DNA of 64,000 nucleotides, taken from contig CM069435.1 of the NCBI GenBank assembly GCA_035610365.1, positions 63,051,389 to 63,115,388 on the forward strand, read 5' to 3'. Of the stretch, positions 22,346 through 33,124 are shown piece by piece. Every line of letters starts with the position of its first letter. Position 1 is the first letter of the stretch. Made by a program: the position numbers and the translations under genes. Below the pieces are notes generated by a model. The model searched no databases, was not told the origin of the DNA, and was given only the letters and a program-made list of their open reading frames with translations. This DNA is from Aquatica leii (taxonomy: Eukaryota; Arthropoda; Insecta; Coleoptera; Lampyridae).

Positions 22346-25300
22346 ACTCTCAAATCTACATAAAATACATAAACCACATAAAATTTTCTTAAATATGTGC
22401 ATTTTAAAGGTTTTCAGTGATTATAACCACTATTGTTAATATCACTAAAAAGAGAAAAAACAAAAAACAAACCGATTTTAAAAAATGCATCAAACAAAAT
22501 GTACTAAAAACTAAAAATATTCATCAACTCATTTGATTTAAACCTATTTCAACTGCCAAAGTATATATCAAAAATTTCCTGTAAATTGTGACTAAAGCAG
22601 ATAATGATTTTTTAATTTTTAAAGCATTTCAAAAGACAAACATATTTTTTGAGCTATCAAAATTAACCAAATACAGTGTTTAGTTTACTTAAAAACAGTT
22701 TTTTATAAGTACTCTTCTAATAAAATTTTCATTTGCCTTATTAATGTCTTGTAGCAGTTTTACATTAATATCTGGAATGTAATAATCGTTTTTAAAATTA
22801 TGGTTAAGAGGATTCTTTTAACAGCAATGTTGTGCAATAGAAATGTTGCGACAGTTGTTGTAAATGTAGTTTTCATTTTATTTCTTAAACTAAAATACAT
22901 AATACATAAAAATTAACTTTTTAAATTCTCCAACACCCTTTAATACAACTTTTTGTTTCTATATGCAACGAAATCATAAAACAAGATGTGTATCTGTAAA
23001 TGCTGCTCTCTAAGATAAAACTTAGTTACGCACAAAACATATTATTAAAAAAATGCCTAAATTAAGTTAACATAAACGATGTTATTGCTTGGTACTTAGT
23101 GGTAAAAGAGTAAGTCTAATCAAAAAAAAAAAAAATTGTTAATCAAAAAATCGTAAAGATAATAGTAAAAATTTGTAACTAGTGGCCAAACAAAAAAATA
23201 GTAAAGTAAAATAAGCTTCTAGTTTTTGTCAATCAAAGGAACACACAGTGAAATACATAAACAATATTTAACACTAAATAAAAATTACTATAATTTAAAA
23301 TTGTATAACAATATTCAATAAAAAATCTAAATTAACTAAATTAACGCAATAACAATATGGACAAAACAATTTAAAAAAATAACTTAATAAATACATTAGT
23401 TTTGCTGAAAATACATTGGATGGAATAGTATAAAATTTTTTGCAATAGAAGTTAATTGTCGTATGTTTGGTAAATTATCAAAATATGCAATTACATAAAA
23501 CACAAAGCAAAACAATAGTATATGAAATAAGTAATAAGCGTTTACTCACAAACTTATTTTGTTTCTATCAAAAACTTTTTGCAATTACTTGTAAATTAAT
23601 AGGTAAAATACAATAAAGATTACTTATAAATACCTGGTCTAATTGCAGTACTCGGACAGAGAGTTCTAAGTTGACCAAAGTTTTTTGGCAAGGTAGCCGA
23701 TGTGATTTATAAGATTGGTGCGACAGCTAAAAAGTCCGCTTTTTAAAAATAACTACGTGTGCAAGAAACTGAATTTCCACAATTGACACACAATAAGTCC
23801 CACACAAAAAAATTCTAAACGAAGTCAGCAAAAATAGTGATAATCTAAGTAGTTTAAAATAAACAGAGCTTGCTTGAAGTTAAAACAATATAGAATTACA
23901 ATTCAAATTTTTGCTACAAACAATATATTAATAACCAACAGAACTAATAAATTAGAGTGTAATCTCAGTTTATGACAACAATAGAAGGTTATAACTTTCT
24001 TGGAGGTTAGCACAAAAGAATTTGTGTATTACACATTCCGAAATTATTTTGTGAGTATTAGCATTTTCTAGATTATTAGTAATACAAATAACTATTATGT
24101 TTGTATTGATCGTAAAAGCATTTGTTTACAAAATAAAAAAATTGTAAAAGACATTTATTATATAGCAAAAAAAATAATATAATCGATTTTAATAAATCGA
24201 ATTACAACTTTTAATATTAAAATATAACTTCTGCACTTGTTAAAAACTATAATACTTTTTTTGTCTAAAATCAATTTATAATACATTTTGCGACAAAATA
24301 TTAAAATCACTAAAAGTTAGATATAGAAGTTAACGTTATGTTAGCACTAAACTAAAACAATCACTAATAAGAACAATTAGTTTTTATTATTTACTTATGT
24401 AAATTTATATTATGTATTTAAACAGATATCTTTTACATATCTTTCAAAAATAAATATATAACTTATTTATTTCATGAAAATATCAAATTGTTTTAGTAAC
24501 CGTAATTTAATTTTTAGTATGTTGTTTTTTTCACATAAACATAAAAAATAAAAACGTTGAACTGTTATTGCTTATAGCATCAGTACAAAAAATTATGTAG
24601 ATTAAGAAGCAGTTAAACCATTCATCAGATTTTTATTTAAACTTTGCTATTACTATAAACTGCAAAACTTCTTTCAAATTAAACTTTAACAATAGAAAGA
24701 TTTACTCTTTACTATTTTATTAAGTTTCAATACTATTGTTGTTCACAATATGAGAATTCTTCAATTAAACTTATTGATAGATAATATCTATTTTGAAACG
24801 AGAATTGTCCTAGTTTATCAAATTCTAAGAAAATAAAAATTCTAAAATGATCAGTTTAATTTTTATTACAGCAAATAAAATAAAAGCGCGTAGTTTCTAA
24901 GAATTTATATTATTTTTCCTAACTCAATTTTGCGTTTTTAACAACCGTAACTAACTGTAATGCCGTTCATACTGCAACATTTTTACAAACAAGAAAAACA
25001 TTGTACTTTGTGGCGTTAATAATGTAAAGCTAGAGTGAAATTGTAAACCATGTTACAAACTACGGGAAATGCACCTTTATACTTAATCAATTGACTCGGC
25101 AGCTAACTAAACTCATAATTAGCTTAGTTATTTCTAATAGCGGAGTACAGAATGCACCAACAATTAACATGGCATAATGGTGTAAAAAGTTATAGATTAA
25201 ACTATAATTACATCAAATAAAAGTTTTTTGTATTACAATAGTTAGATAAATTTAAAAATTTCTCAATAATACATTAGTTTTATAAATGTACCTAAAATAA

Positions 25301-26890
25301 CTATACATATTTTTTTAATTTATTTACATCAAATTAACTTTTTAATAAAACAATTGTTTTGTAGGTTTACAACTGTTTAAAATTATTTTGAAATAAACAA
25401 AAATAATACTACAGAATAAATTAAAGCTTGCTTCTAATAAAATAAAAAAACAAAAACGACAAAAACGTAAGCTCTCTTAAAAATAACTTTTGAGAAATAA
25501 GTACATCTTTACTCAAATAACGTGTTTTTAATAATCCTAAGGTTAAAAAAAATATTTTTAATATTAAATCAAGTTTGGCATATTTAAAGCAAACTAAACA
25601 ACAAAAAGATTATTTAGTAGCAAAGTAAAACTGTATAGAATCTTAAACTCTCGCGTTTTTTTTGTATTTTTAGTGATTATAAGCGACTTTCGGCTTCGTA
25701 GTGTAAACTCAAACAAACTGAAGTGTGTACGAGTTCAAAGAAATCCAAACGGCATGGGAGAGAGCATTCAATCCAGTTTGACAGACAAAATATACAAAGC
25801 GTGTAACCATCATTTAAAATAAATGATTGGTTGTTTATTTTCGTGACCGACCCGGTATTTATATTGACGTTATTAATGTCATGTATTTTGAATTTGTTTT
25901 AATGAATTTTAGATTGAGTTTAATAAGTTATTTTACGTTTTTAAATTCAAAGCTACAATTTAAAATTGTTGATAAAGTTTTGTATTTTGTTACGCCGTGA
26001 ATCATCTGATTTTGCGATTTTGTTTATTGAGCCTATTTGTTTTTGTTTGATCAAAATTCCAGTGGTAATTTATGTTTCCCTTCTGAAATATCATTGTAAT
26101 TAAATATATTTTCGCCGTTTGTTTATTTTAAGTTGGTTTAAAGGTTCTTTGTTTAAGTGCATTTTCAGTACAGTCGTACTTGAGTTCTTTGTGAGTTCAA
26201 TTAAATGACGTGGGAATGAAATCATTATTTTAATTTATTAGACAGTTTAATCTTTACGACAGTAATGTAATATAATATTTTGTCAATTTGACATTTTTAC
26301 GTAGCAACCAAATGCTGTGTCCAAATACTATGAATTTGACGTAATTGGGTCTGATTGCCTCCTTGTCGCACTTCTTAATGAGATTGTTTTCGTTCTTGAA
26401 GTTTCGAACACAGCCTTTGTGGAAAGGGTAGTCGAATAAGTTGATATATAGATGTGATTTTGGTGAGAGAAGTTAAGAAGTTAGTTGGTTGACAGTCTTG
26501 CGAAATGTAGATATCGCGGGTGACAAATTCACCTTTATAGTTGTAGATGAGGAATTATCGCGGAAGTGATTAAAAATGGAACAGTGAATCTTCAAGTGGA
26601 AGAAAAAGCTTTCCTTTTCGTATAATAATTACGGTTTAGTGAATTCACTAATTTTTGATTTAATTTAGTATGTATCGTAAAGTGGATTTGTGCGTGAGTT
26701 TGTTTCGCAATTCCATTTCTTTCGCCTTGGTGGCGGATCAATAAGAAATCTTCTGTCGGTAAATTATTCTTATGGTTGGGGTACCCTATCGAGGTTCCGG
26801 ACGACGTCAACTGGCCTAAGCTAACCAGGAACTTGTCTTCTAATAGTAAAGGTATTTATTGATTATCGATTGTTTAGTTATTCGTGAGTT
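22346..26890. other. Long AT-rich stretch, nothing recognised; last 1.2 kb slightly GC-richer
   Basis: 22346-25650 is extremely AT-rich, with homopolymer runs and no usable frames. From about 25690 to 26890 CpG-containing words reappear (GACCGACCCGG near 25842, GGTTCCGGACGACGTCAACTGG near 26790), as in untranslated leaders of LTR elements, but no LTR pair or coding motif was found. The minus-strand frame at 26592-26810 has no recognisable content. Confidence 0.4.
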
Positions 26891-26905
26891 CAGTGTTTAA
26901 AAGCT

Positions 26906-28172
26906 TTGAAATTAGATGGCAATTTTCTTAGATGTATTAGTTTATTAGCTGGATTTGATACTTTTCTAAGAAGTTACATTCGAAAATATAGTAATAGCGG
27001 TAAGGGTAATGTTTTATACTTATCATCAAACATATTAAGATCTAAAGTAATAGACCAAATTGTATTGAAAGTAAACACTTGTAAATGTTATAAAGTTAAC
27101 ATTGATCCGCCACCAAACATCAGCTATGCTGGCCAACTAACGGTGACGTTAAAAAATATTTGTTTGACACTTTGCATAACATTTTCAAAGAAAAACTGCA
27201 GGCCACAATCTTATGATGCGAGTAATATGAGTAGATTATAAAATCAGCGAATATTCGACTAGTTAATAGTTTGGCTAAGTGAGTTTCTTGTGGTGTGCAT
27301 AGTTTAAATTTGATTAGACTAGTTGAAGCCAAATGTTGCACTAAATGTATTTATTTTTTGCAGTTACGCCTCAAAGGTAGTCCGCGTTAAAATTATATAT
27401 GAAGAAAATTACTAATATTAAAGGTACATAGTTTATCTGAAACTATGGTATTTAGAAAGCATTAACAGAAGCAATTGAATGTGTTACACAACCAGTAAGT
27501 CCTAAACATAAAGCAAGGCTTCTTGTTAAAACATTTTAACATTTTGAAATGCAGACAGTGTCTGTTATTTGGAAAAATATTCTGAAAAATATTATTATTA
27601 TAAATACAACATTACAATAACCTAGAGTTTAGTTATGCATTGTTAAAAATTTGTATCACAATTTTTTAGTCTTTAAAAAGCACGATAAATAAATTCTACT
27701 AAAGCCTTTGAACCACATTCGCATATAAAACAGAAAGGCAATGAAAGAGAAAAATACTTCATCAGGATATAAATATCAAAAAAGGTTAAACAACAATTTC
27801 GACTCCTTTAAAAAAATTTAGAATTTAGGTATTTAATTTTATTATTGATAGATTAATAATGGAGGTCGATAAAAGACGAGCTGCTTATAGATTTAACTTT
27901 CTTCTCGACAATTCAATGTCAGAAATAGATGTACTTTCCAAAGTCTGGTTTAGATTAATTATCAATATGTGGAAGACTCTTGTCAACACATTTTTATTGT
28001 TTTTAAAAAATGCAAAACAGTAACGGAATTGTCTACTCAAATTAAACGCAGTTTGGTTGCAAGTTTTCCAAATATAAATATTGCGCTAAAGATTTATTTA
28101 TTGATTTTGGGTACGAATTTAGAAGGTGAAAGATTATTAACATTAAAACGCCGTAAAGTGGTTATTTCTTAA
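26906..28172 (+). pseudogene. hAT-superfamily transposase (TTF/ZMYM-like, DUF4371 type), heavily broken
   Basis: The pieces appear in the order of a full hAT transposase. GNFLRCISLLAGFDTFL and GKGNVLYLSSNI lie at 26915-27030. DPPPNISYAGQLT corresponds to the catalytic D region (about 27100). QSYDASNMS is near 27210 and CGVHSLNLIRLVEAKCC near 27295. A stretch with LSET and VIWKNIL follows (27430-27590), then DKRRAAYRFNFLLD near 27870. The C-terminal hAT dimerisation block is ASFPNINIALKIYLLIL (28045-28110), followed by EGERLLTLKRRKV. At least eight stops or frame changes are present. hAT transposases cut and paste DNA and duplicate 8 bp at the target; no terminal repeats were found here. A dead, old copy. 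Confidence 0.82.
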
Positions 28173-28174
28173 CA

Positions 28175-29210
28175 ACGAATGTGTTTTATTTTTCGAAAAT
28201 ATCGACATGTAATTAGGTGTAAACTTTAACTAACTTACATGCAACATTTTTTTAAAATAGAATTGATTTAATTAACGTTTAAAATGTTTCAAATAGCATT
28301 AAACAAAATCTCAGTGTTAAAAAAATTAATTTTTTATAACATAAATGATATTTTGTCAATGAATGTAATTTTCTAACATAATCAAAATCACTTTGTTATA
28401 GTTTGTTCTTATAATGATTTTTCTTTATATTGTAGTACTATATTCCAACGTTTTATACTTTATATTTTATGACAAAGCAAATTCTATTGTGTTTATTGTT
28501 CTGTAATAAATGTCATGTGTATTATGTATTCTTTACAAGAAGTGACAAAAACAAATATTTTGGTTAAATTATTCTTTAAAATTAAAATATGCATTATATT
28601 CCAGTTTACATTATTTGAATAGCTAATATGCAAAATGTTATTACTATGTAATATTCCAATAAATTAAAAAAATTAAAATGCATTTATGCATTAGATTATT
28701 AAAAATAAATTTAAGAAAAGTTGTTTTTTATTTAATATTTTTAGTTAGGCGCTAAGCATAGTGCATGATTATTTTCTTTAAAACGTAATTATGTCACAGT
28801 GCAATAATGTTCATATTATAGTATTGTACTTGAATCATACTATATTTTTATTTGATTATTTTAAACTTTTCCACTGCACAGTTAAATTTAACTTATAAGA
28901 TTTATTTTAAGTTTGTAAATAAATCAATTTTAATATTTAAACCTTTAAAGTTCGAAAGACGAAGTGAACTAAAGTCAAAATTCTATAACAATAAATTAGA
29001 ATTATACTTGCCAAACCCTTTTTTTTATTTATGAAGTTACACAAAAGCAACTTATGTTTGAATAAACGATTGCTAAATTTGCAGTACCGTACTAACTAAA
29101 ATTTCACTAAAAGATTCAATAATTAAAAGCACAAAGATACCTATAAAAATAATTGTATAAATCAATGTACTATTTAATGTATTACCGGTTTGACTTAGGC
29201 AAACATAAAA
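28175..29210. other. AT-rich intergenic, nothing recognised
   Basis: May include the untranslated end of the hAT relic. The 60-codon frame at 28852-29034 has no recognisable content. Confidence 0.45.
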
Positions 29211-29985
29211 TCAACTAAAAAAATTGGCGTCGTCGCCACACGTTTGTATTGATTTCCTAATATGCTATAATTTTTTTGAAGTTTTTCTCCTCGATTTCGT
29301 TAAGATCATATTGACTAAACCTTACATTTGCGCGCCTCAATATTACTTACCCCTTCAGTAAATCAGTAAAGAAAAATCGTCGTAGGCAGGATTGAAAACT
29401 ATATTATATTTGTGAATTCATTTTAAATTACAAATTAAATATCTGATAAACTGCTAATGTTAGAAATTTTTTTATTTGAATAAATTGTTGGAAAGAATTA
29501 TCTCTATAACAAACTGTAAAAATAATTTGGATAATTTACATACGTACAAAATTATATAAAAAAAACTGTTACAAATGACGTATACATCCACTTCCGGTTT
29601 TTTTATCAAACATCTTTTGACAAAGCAGAGAGAATATAAAATCCAGCTCCATACCAAATTTCAAGTTACTAGGACTTTTGGTTTGAGAGTTATTGTGGGT
29701 ACATCCAAAGATAATTAAATAAGATGCAGCACTCCGTATATAAAAAAGTCAAAAGAATATAGAGAAAAACTGTTGTTTTTTAAAGTATCTTGCTTTCCTT
29801 TCAAGATTTGAAATTTTTTTCTGAAAAATTCGTCATAGGCATGATTCGAACCTAGGATTATATATGGAATTCACTTTAAATTATAAATTAAAAATATCTA
29901 ATAATGTTAGATGTGGATAGAACTGAGAGCATATGAAAAGTCAGTCACCCACACACACACATACACACACACACACACAATAAAT
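29211..29985. repeat. Dispersed repeat, copy 1, with internal duplication and CA microsatellite tail
   Basis: Module A (about 29370-29466; AAAATCGTCGTAGGCAGGAT...) recurs at 29820-29915 and at 48118-48210. Module B (CACTTCCGGTTT...CATACCAAATTTCAAG...GACTTTTGGTTTGAGAG, 29589-29710) recurs at 48309-48420 and 48590-48715. The unit ends in a CA-rich run at 29947-29982. Module A contains, on the minus strand, GGTTCGAATC (at 29836), like the B box of tRNA-derived SINEs. Module B with its CA tail resembles the 3' ends of insect RTE-like LINEs and the SINEs that use them. No ORF. Confidence 0.6.
29947..29982 (+). repeat. CA/TA microsatellite
   Basis: Interrupted (CA)n run at the end of the dispersed repeat. 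A shorter CACACACCC run ends the related copy near 48731-48741. Confidence 0.9.
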
Positions 29986-31142
29986 CTTGTTGGATCGGGT
30001 TTCAATCCGTAGTGGTTTACGAAATTAATCTACAAGTAAAAGTTAATTTTAAAATGGCGATAGTTATTACGTCAACGAGTAAATTATTTTGAGTTTTCAG
30101 TAGTGATTTCGGGTTGTAGATTTGGTAATTAGTGACAGGGATAGAGGGTTGCCGAAGAGTAATTGACGGCGAGTATAGATAAAATGAGTTTACGGAAGTT
30201 GACCTTTGCTCTTTACCAGACTTTTAATTGTTTTAAGAGTTAGCAATGACAAGACGGTGTTTTCAGAATTTGATAGGCGAGTTCACAGCTTCTAACTTTT
30301 GGTTAAGTCGACAAAAATTGGTAGAGAAATTTAATTAAAGGACGTAATTAACGCTTGCTTTAATACCAAATTTGCTATTGAATAGCGATATGATTAATTA
30401 ATTTAATACAATAATAAATTTCGCAAACCGATAATTGATTTACTAACTTTTATTTATACGTTAGTGCTTATATTAGAGTGCGTGTAAGGACTGCACTGCC
30501 CTCAATGTCGCTAAGTAGCGTGAACAGCTTTTTAGTGCAACACTGAGTCGGTTATACAACCCTTCACGAAGGGTTTATCAGATATGAACGCCTTCATAAA
30601 ACCCCCGGTAAGTTATATTCTCTTGCACAAAATAATCACAAATGTGTAATCTACCAAATTGAGCAAAATCAATCAATCCAAATTAAACATAACGTTTCGG
30701 TGAGAAAATTAAAGTGAATGGCCGGGTCGGTTCTCGCAGTCGTTTGCGATAAATCGGTCAATAAAAATTCCAAAGGAGTCGGGTTAAAATCGCAAAACAA
30801 AATTGATACGGGGGGTCAGTAGAAATACCTAGAGTGTGTTAATCAGATAAGTTCAGTTTCAGAAAAAGTTCTAGAATAGCGAGATCTCGAATTCGCGTAG
30901 GACTAAATGTGGGGCCCGCTTATATCATCGAAGCTTCGGTTGAGTGTCCACGAAGAGGATCTTCAAGCAGCTGGTAGAATAGATTTGCAAAGCTCAAGGT
31001 CCTTGGGTAATTTCTTAAACGATTAACTAATTTTATAAAAATTACAGGAACTGGGACTTTCTCACTACAATACATATTTAATGTTTACGTCATATTGACT
31101 ATCCCTTGCCATTTTTTTGTGCTGAAAAAAACTAAATTTTAG
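29986..31142. other. Moderately GC-richer noncoding stretch, unassigned
   Basis: Contains words typical of LTR or leader DNA, such as GATACGGGGGGTCAG (near 30808, PPT-like) and GCTTATATCATCGAAGC (near 30918, TATA-like), but no paired LTR could be identified in the window and no ORF is recognisable. Confidence 0.35.
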
Positions 31143-31415
31143 TATACTAAGATAAAAACGTCTTCCGGGTTTGGACCGTGTCAATGTTGTAACCGAAGTT
31201 GCCAACGTTTCACCCACTTTCGTAAGGGGCTTTATCAGGGCGTGAAAAAAATCAAAGAACTCAAACAAGCAACCGAAATCTAACTAAACACTTCTCAAAA
31301 GTTAGGTAATCAACTTGTGAACCAAGCCAGATTCTAAACTCTAAAAAGGTAAGAAAAAAAACGATAAACTTGAAAAAGCAAACGAAAATCTAACGAAAAA
31401 CCACTACAAAGTTAG
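31143..31415 (-). repeat. Penelope-like terminal repeat, copy 1
   Basis: A 273-bp unit repeated in direct orientation at 31887-32159. On the minus strand (31244-31201) it reads CCCTGATAAAGCCCC, a loop, GTGGGTGAAACGTTGGC: the CUGAU, stem, GAAAC order of hammerhead-bearing PLE ends. The subunit GTTAGGTAATCAACTTGTGA (31301) is repeated at 31411, 110 bases on, giving tandem substructure outside the unit. No PLE coding part remains nearby. Confidence 0.55.
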
Positions 31416-31469
31416 ATAATCAACTTGTGAACCAAGCCAGATTCTAAACTCTATAGAAGTGACTTAAGA

Positions 31470-31653
31470 AGAAATAGTCTCCGTATATAAAAACGAGGTA
31501 TCGTCACGGCTGGTTAAGCTCGACTCTGATTGGGTTACGGTTGAAAGAGGGCGTGTTTTCGATAAAGGACTAATGACCGGGAACTAAAGAGGGGATAGCT
31601 CAAAACTATGAACACGTGCCGATACTTATTTTTTATATACGGAGACTATTTCT
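31470..31653. repeat. 24-bp perfect inverted repeat between the two PLE-like repeats
   Basis: 31470-31493 (AGAAATAGTCTCCGTATATA...) and 31630-31653 are exact reverse complements separated by 136 bases. They could be the ends of a small inverted-repeat element or the trace of a PLE copy inserted in the opposite orientation. Confidence 0.6.
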
Positions 31654-31886
31654 GTTTCCCAAATTAGATTTTGAAAACGACCCCGCAATGTCAATCGCTA
31701 CTCTTTCTAAAAGTCTTACTACGTTACACTGTTTTATCGGTGCTAAGCGCATCTTCGCTGGATCATTTTTTGATGCGCAGAATGTGACTTACGGCGCCAT
31801 TCTATGACGCCCTTTTTGCAGTTCACCTAGTAGAATCTTTCTCAAACTTTCTCCAATGTCTTCTTTACGTCAAAGTGTCTTATTGA

Positions 31887-32159
31887 TATACTAAGATAAG
31901 AACGTCTTCCGGGTTTGGACCGTGTCAATGTTGTAACCGAAGTTGCCAACGTTTCGCCCACTTTCGTAAGGGGCTCCATCAGGGCGTGAGAGAAATCGAA
32001 GAACTCAAACAAGCAACCGAAATCGAACTAAACACTTCTCAAAAGTTAGGTTTTCAACTTGTGAACCAAGCCAGATTCTAAATCCAGAAAAGGTAAGAAA
32101 GAAAACGATAAACTTGAAAAAGCAAACGAAAAACTAACAAAGAACCACTACAGAGTTAG
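31887..32159 (-). repeat. Penelope-like terminal repeat, copy 2, hammerhead-like
   Basis: Direct repeat of 31143-31415 with a number of substitutions. On the minus strand (31988-31945) it reads CCCTGATGGAGCCCC, a loop, GTGGGCGAAACGTTGGC. Stem II can form between GCCC and GGGC. One extra G (CUGAUGGA rather than CUGAUGA) separates it from the hammerhead consensus. A pair of such repeats in direct orientation is the usual arrangement of PLE terminal repeats, but the intervening 470 bases encode no PLE protein. Confidence 0.55.
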
Positions 32160-32269
32160 TCTTATTGATGTACTGTGACACTTGGCTCTTGGGCACTATC
32201 AACTGCAATCTATTTTCCGTGCCTTCAAACTCTCTAGAGATTGCTTAAAAAGACATAAAAAGGGATAAT

Positions 32270-32427
32270 ATTTTAGGTTTTTATGAAATGGAATTGTAAA
32301 TATTAAACATCCAGATACATACTTAATTGAAAAAATGTTACAAAAGAAAGGTACTAAAATGTATGTAAAGTGGTTAGACCATGATGAAACTTACAACATC
32401 TGGATAAACAAAAACATTATTTCATAA
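32270..32427 (+). pseudogene. Maverick/Polinton-type integrase C-terminus with chromodomain (fragment)
   Basis: A short frame ILGFYEMEL (32270-32296) is followed one frame over by VNIKHPDTYLIEKMLQKK, GTKMYVKWLDHD and YNIWINKNIIS, ending at TAA 32425-32427. The GFYE-x-EL...YLIEK-hh-K-x-G-x-K-hhVKW pattern is the integrase C-terminal strand plus chromodomain found in Maverick/Polinton and some retroelement integrases. The NxWI-x-x-x-II ending is typical. Only the last about 50 codons survive, with one frameshift. The catalytic core is absent, so it cannot work. Confidence 0.6.
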
Positions 32428-32634
32428 ATAACAATAAATCAAACTAAAATACATTATTTAATTCAAATCAAAATGTTATAAACTTTGGCTACTATCACCC
32501 ACTGCCTAATATATTTACTAAGTTATGATATAACCTGTAATAGTAAAATAAAAAAATGTACGATTATTTTAAACATTTATTGTCTATTTTAACTTTACTT
32601 TATTTAAATCTTTACATATGGCATATATTATTAA

Positions 32635-32868
32635 CTATATTATTTTATTTTTGAATGAATTCAATGTTGTCTCACCAACAGCCCCTCGACTCACAAGATA
32701 GATGTTTTTTCCCAAACCAATCATGCTATTAATTTGGTTTATTTCTTCAATCGAAAACTTGTTAATAAATCTTTGTCGTAGAGGTACTTTAAAATCTTGA
32801 CATTCGACAATCACTTGCTCTCCAAATGGACCATCGATTTTACTAAAACACAATTTCATACTGCTCAT
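32635..32868 (-). CDS. Unidentified 77-residue ORF
   Basis: ATG to TAA with no lesion. The composition is protein-like rather than AT-noise: FSKIDGPFGEQVIVECQDF, then VPLRQRFINKFSIEEINQIN, then MIGLGKNIYLVSRGAVGETT. It reads toward the Maverick-type chromodomain fragment and ends about 210 bases from it, so it may be another Maverick ORF or its remnant, but I do not recognise the family. No signal peptide or membrane segment is visible. A short host gene or a transposon accessory protein are both possible. Confidence 0.4.
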   Translation of the reverse strand: MSSMKLCFSKIDGPFGEQVIVECQDFKVPLRQRFINKFSIEEINQINSMIGLGKNIYLVSRGAVGETTLNSFKNKII

Positions 32869-33124
32869 TTATTAACAGACTTCTTGCATTTAGATAAGGA
32901 ACCAAACGAGAAGTTTCGTTCAAGTTTGCAAAAAATGATTCCATCTTAACTTTGTTCTTAATTTTATTAATGCGAATAAGAGTTATTAAAATACTAATAT
33001 TAAAACATCACAAATATTACCTTTATATACAAACAATAGTAGTGCCACCAAAAACATTCACCATCACTACGATCTTCACCAACTGACCTATATCCGACCA
33101 TAACCAAAATGAAACAGCTCTTAT

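Noticed and set aside
29836-29850. GGTTCGAATC on the minus strand as part of a tRNA gene
   Set aside because: No cloverleaf, A box or acceptor stem can be drawn around it; it recurs within a dispersed repeat, so it is at most a SINE B box.
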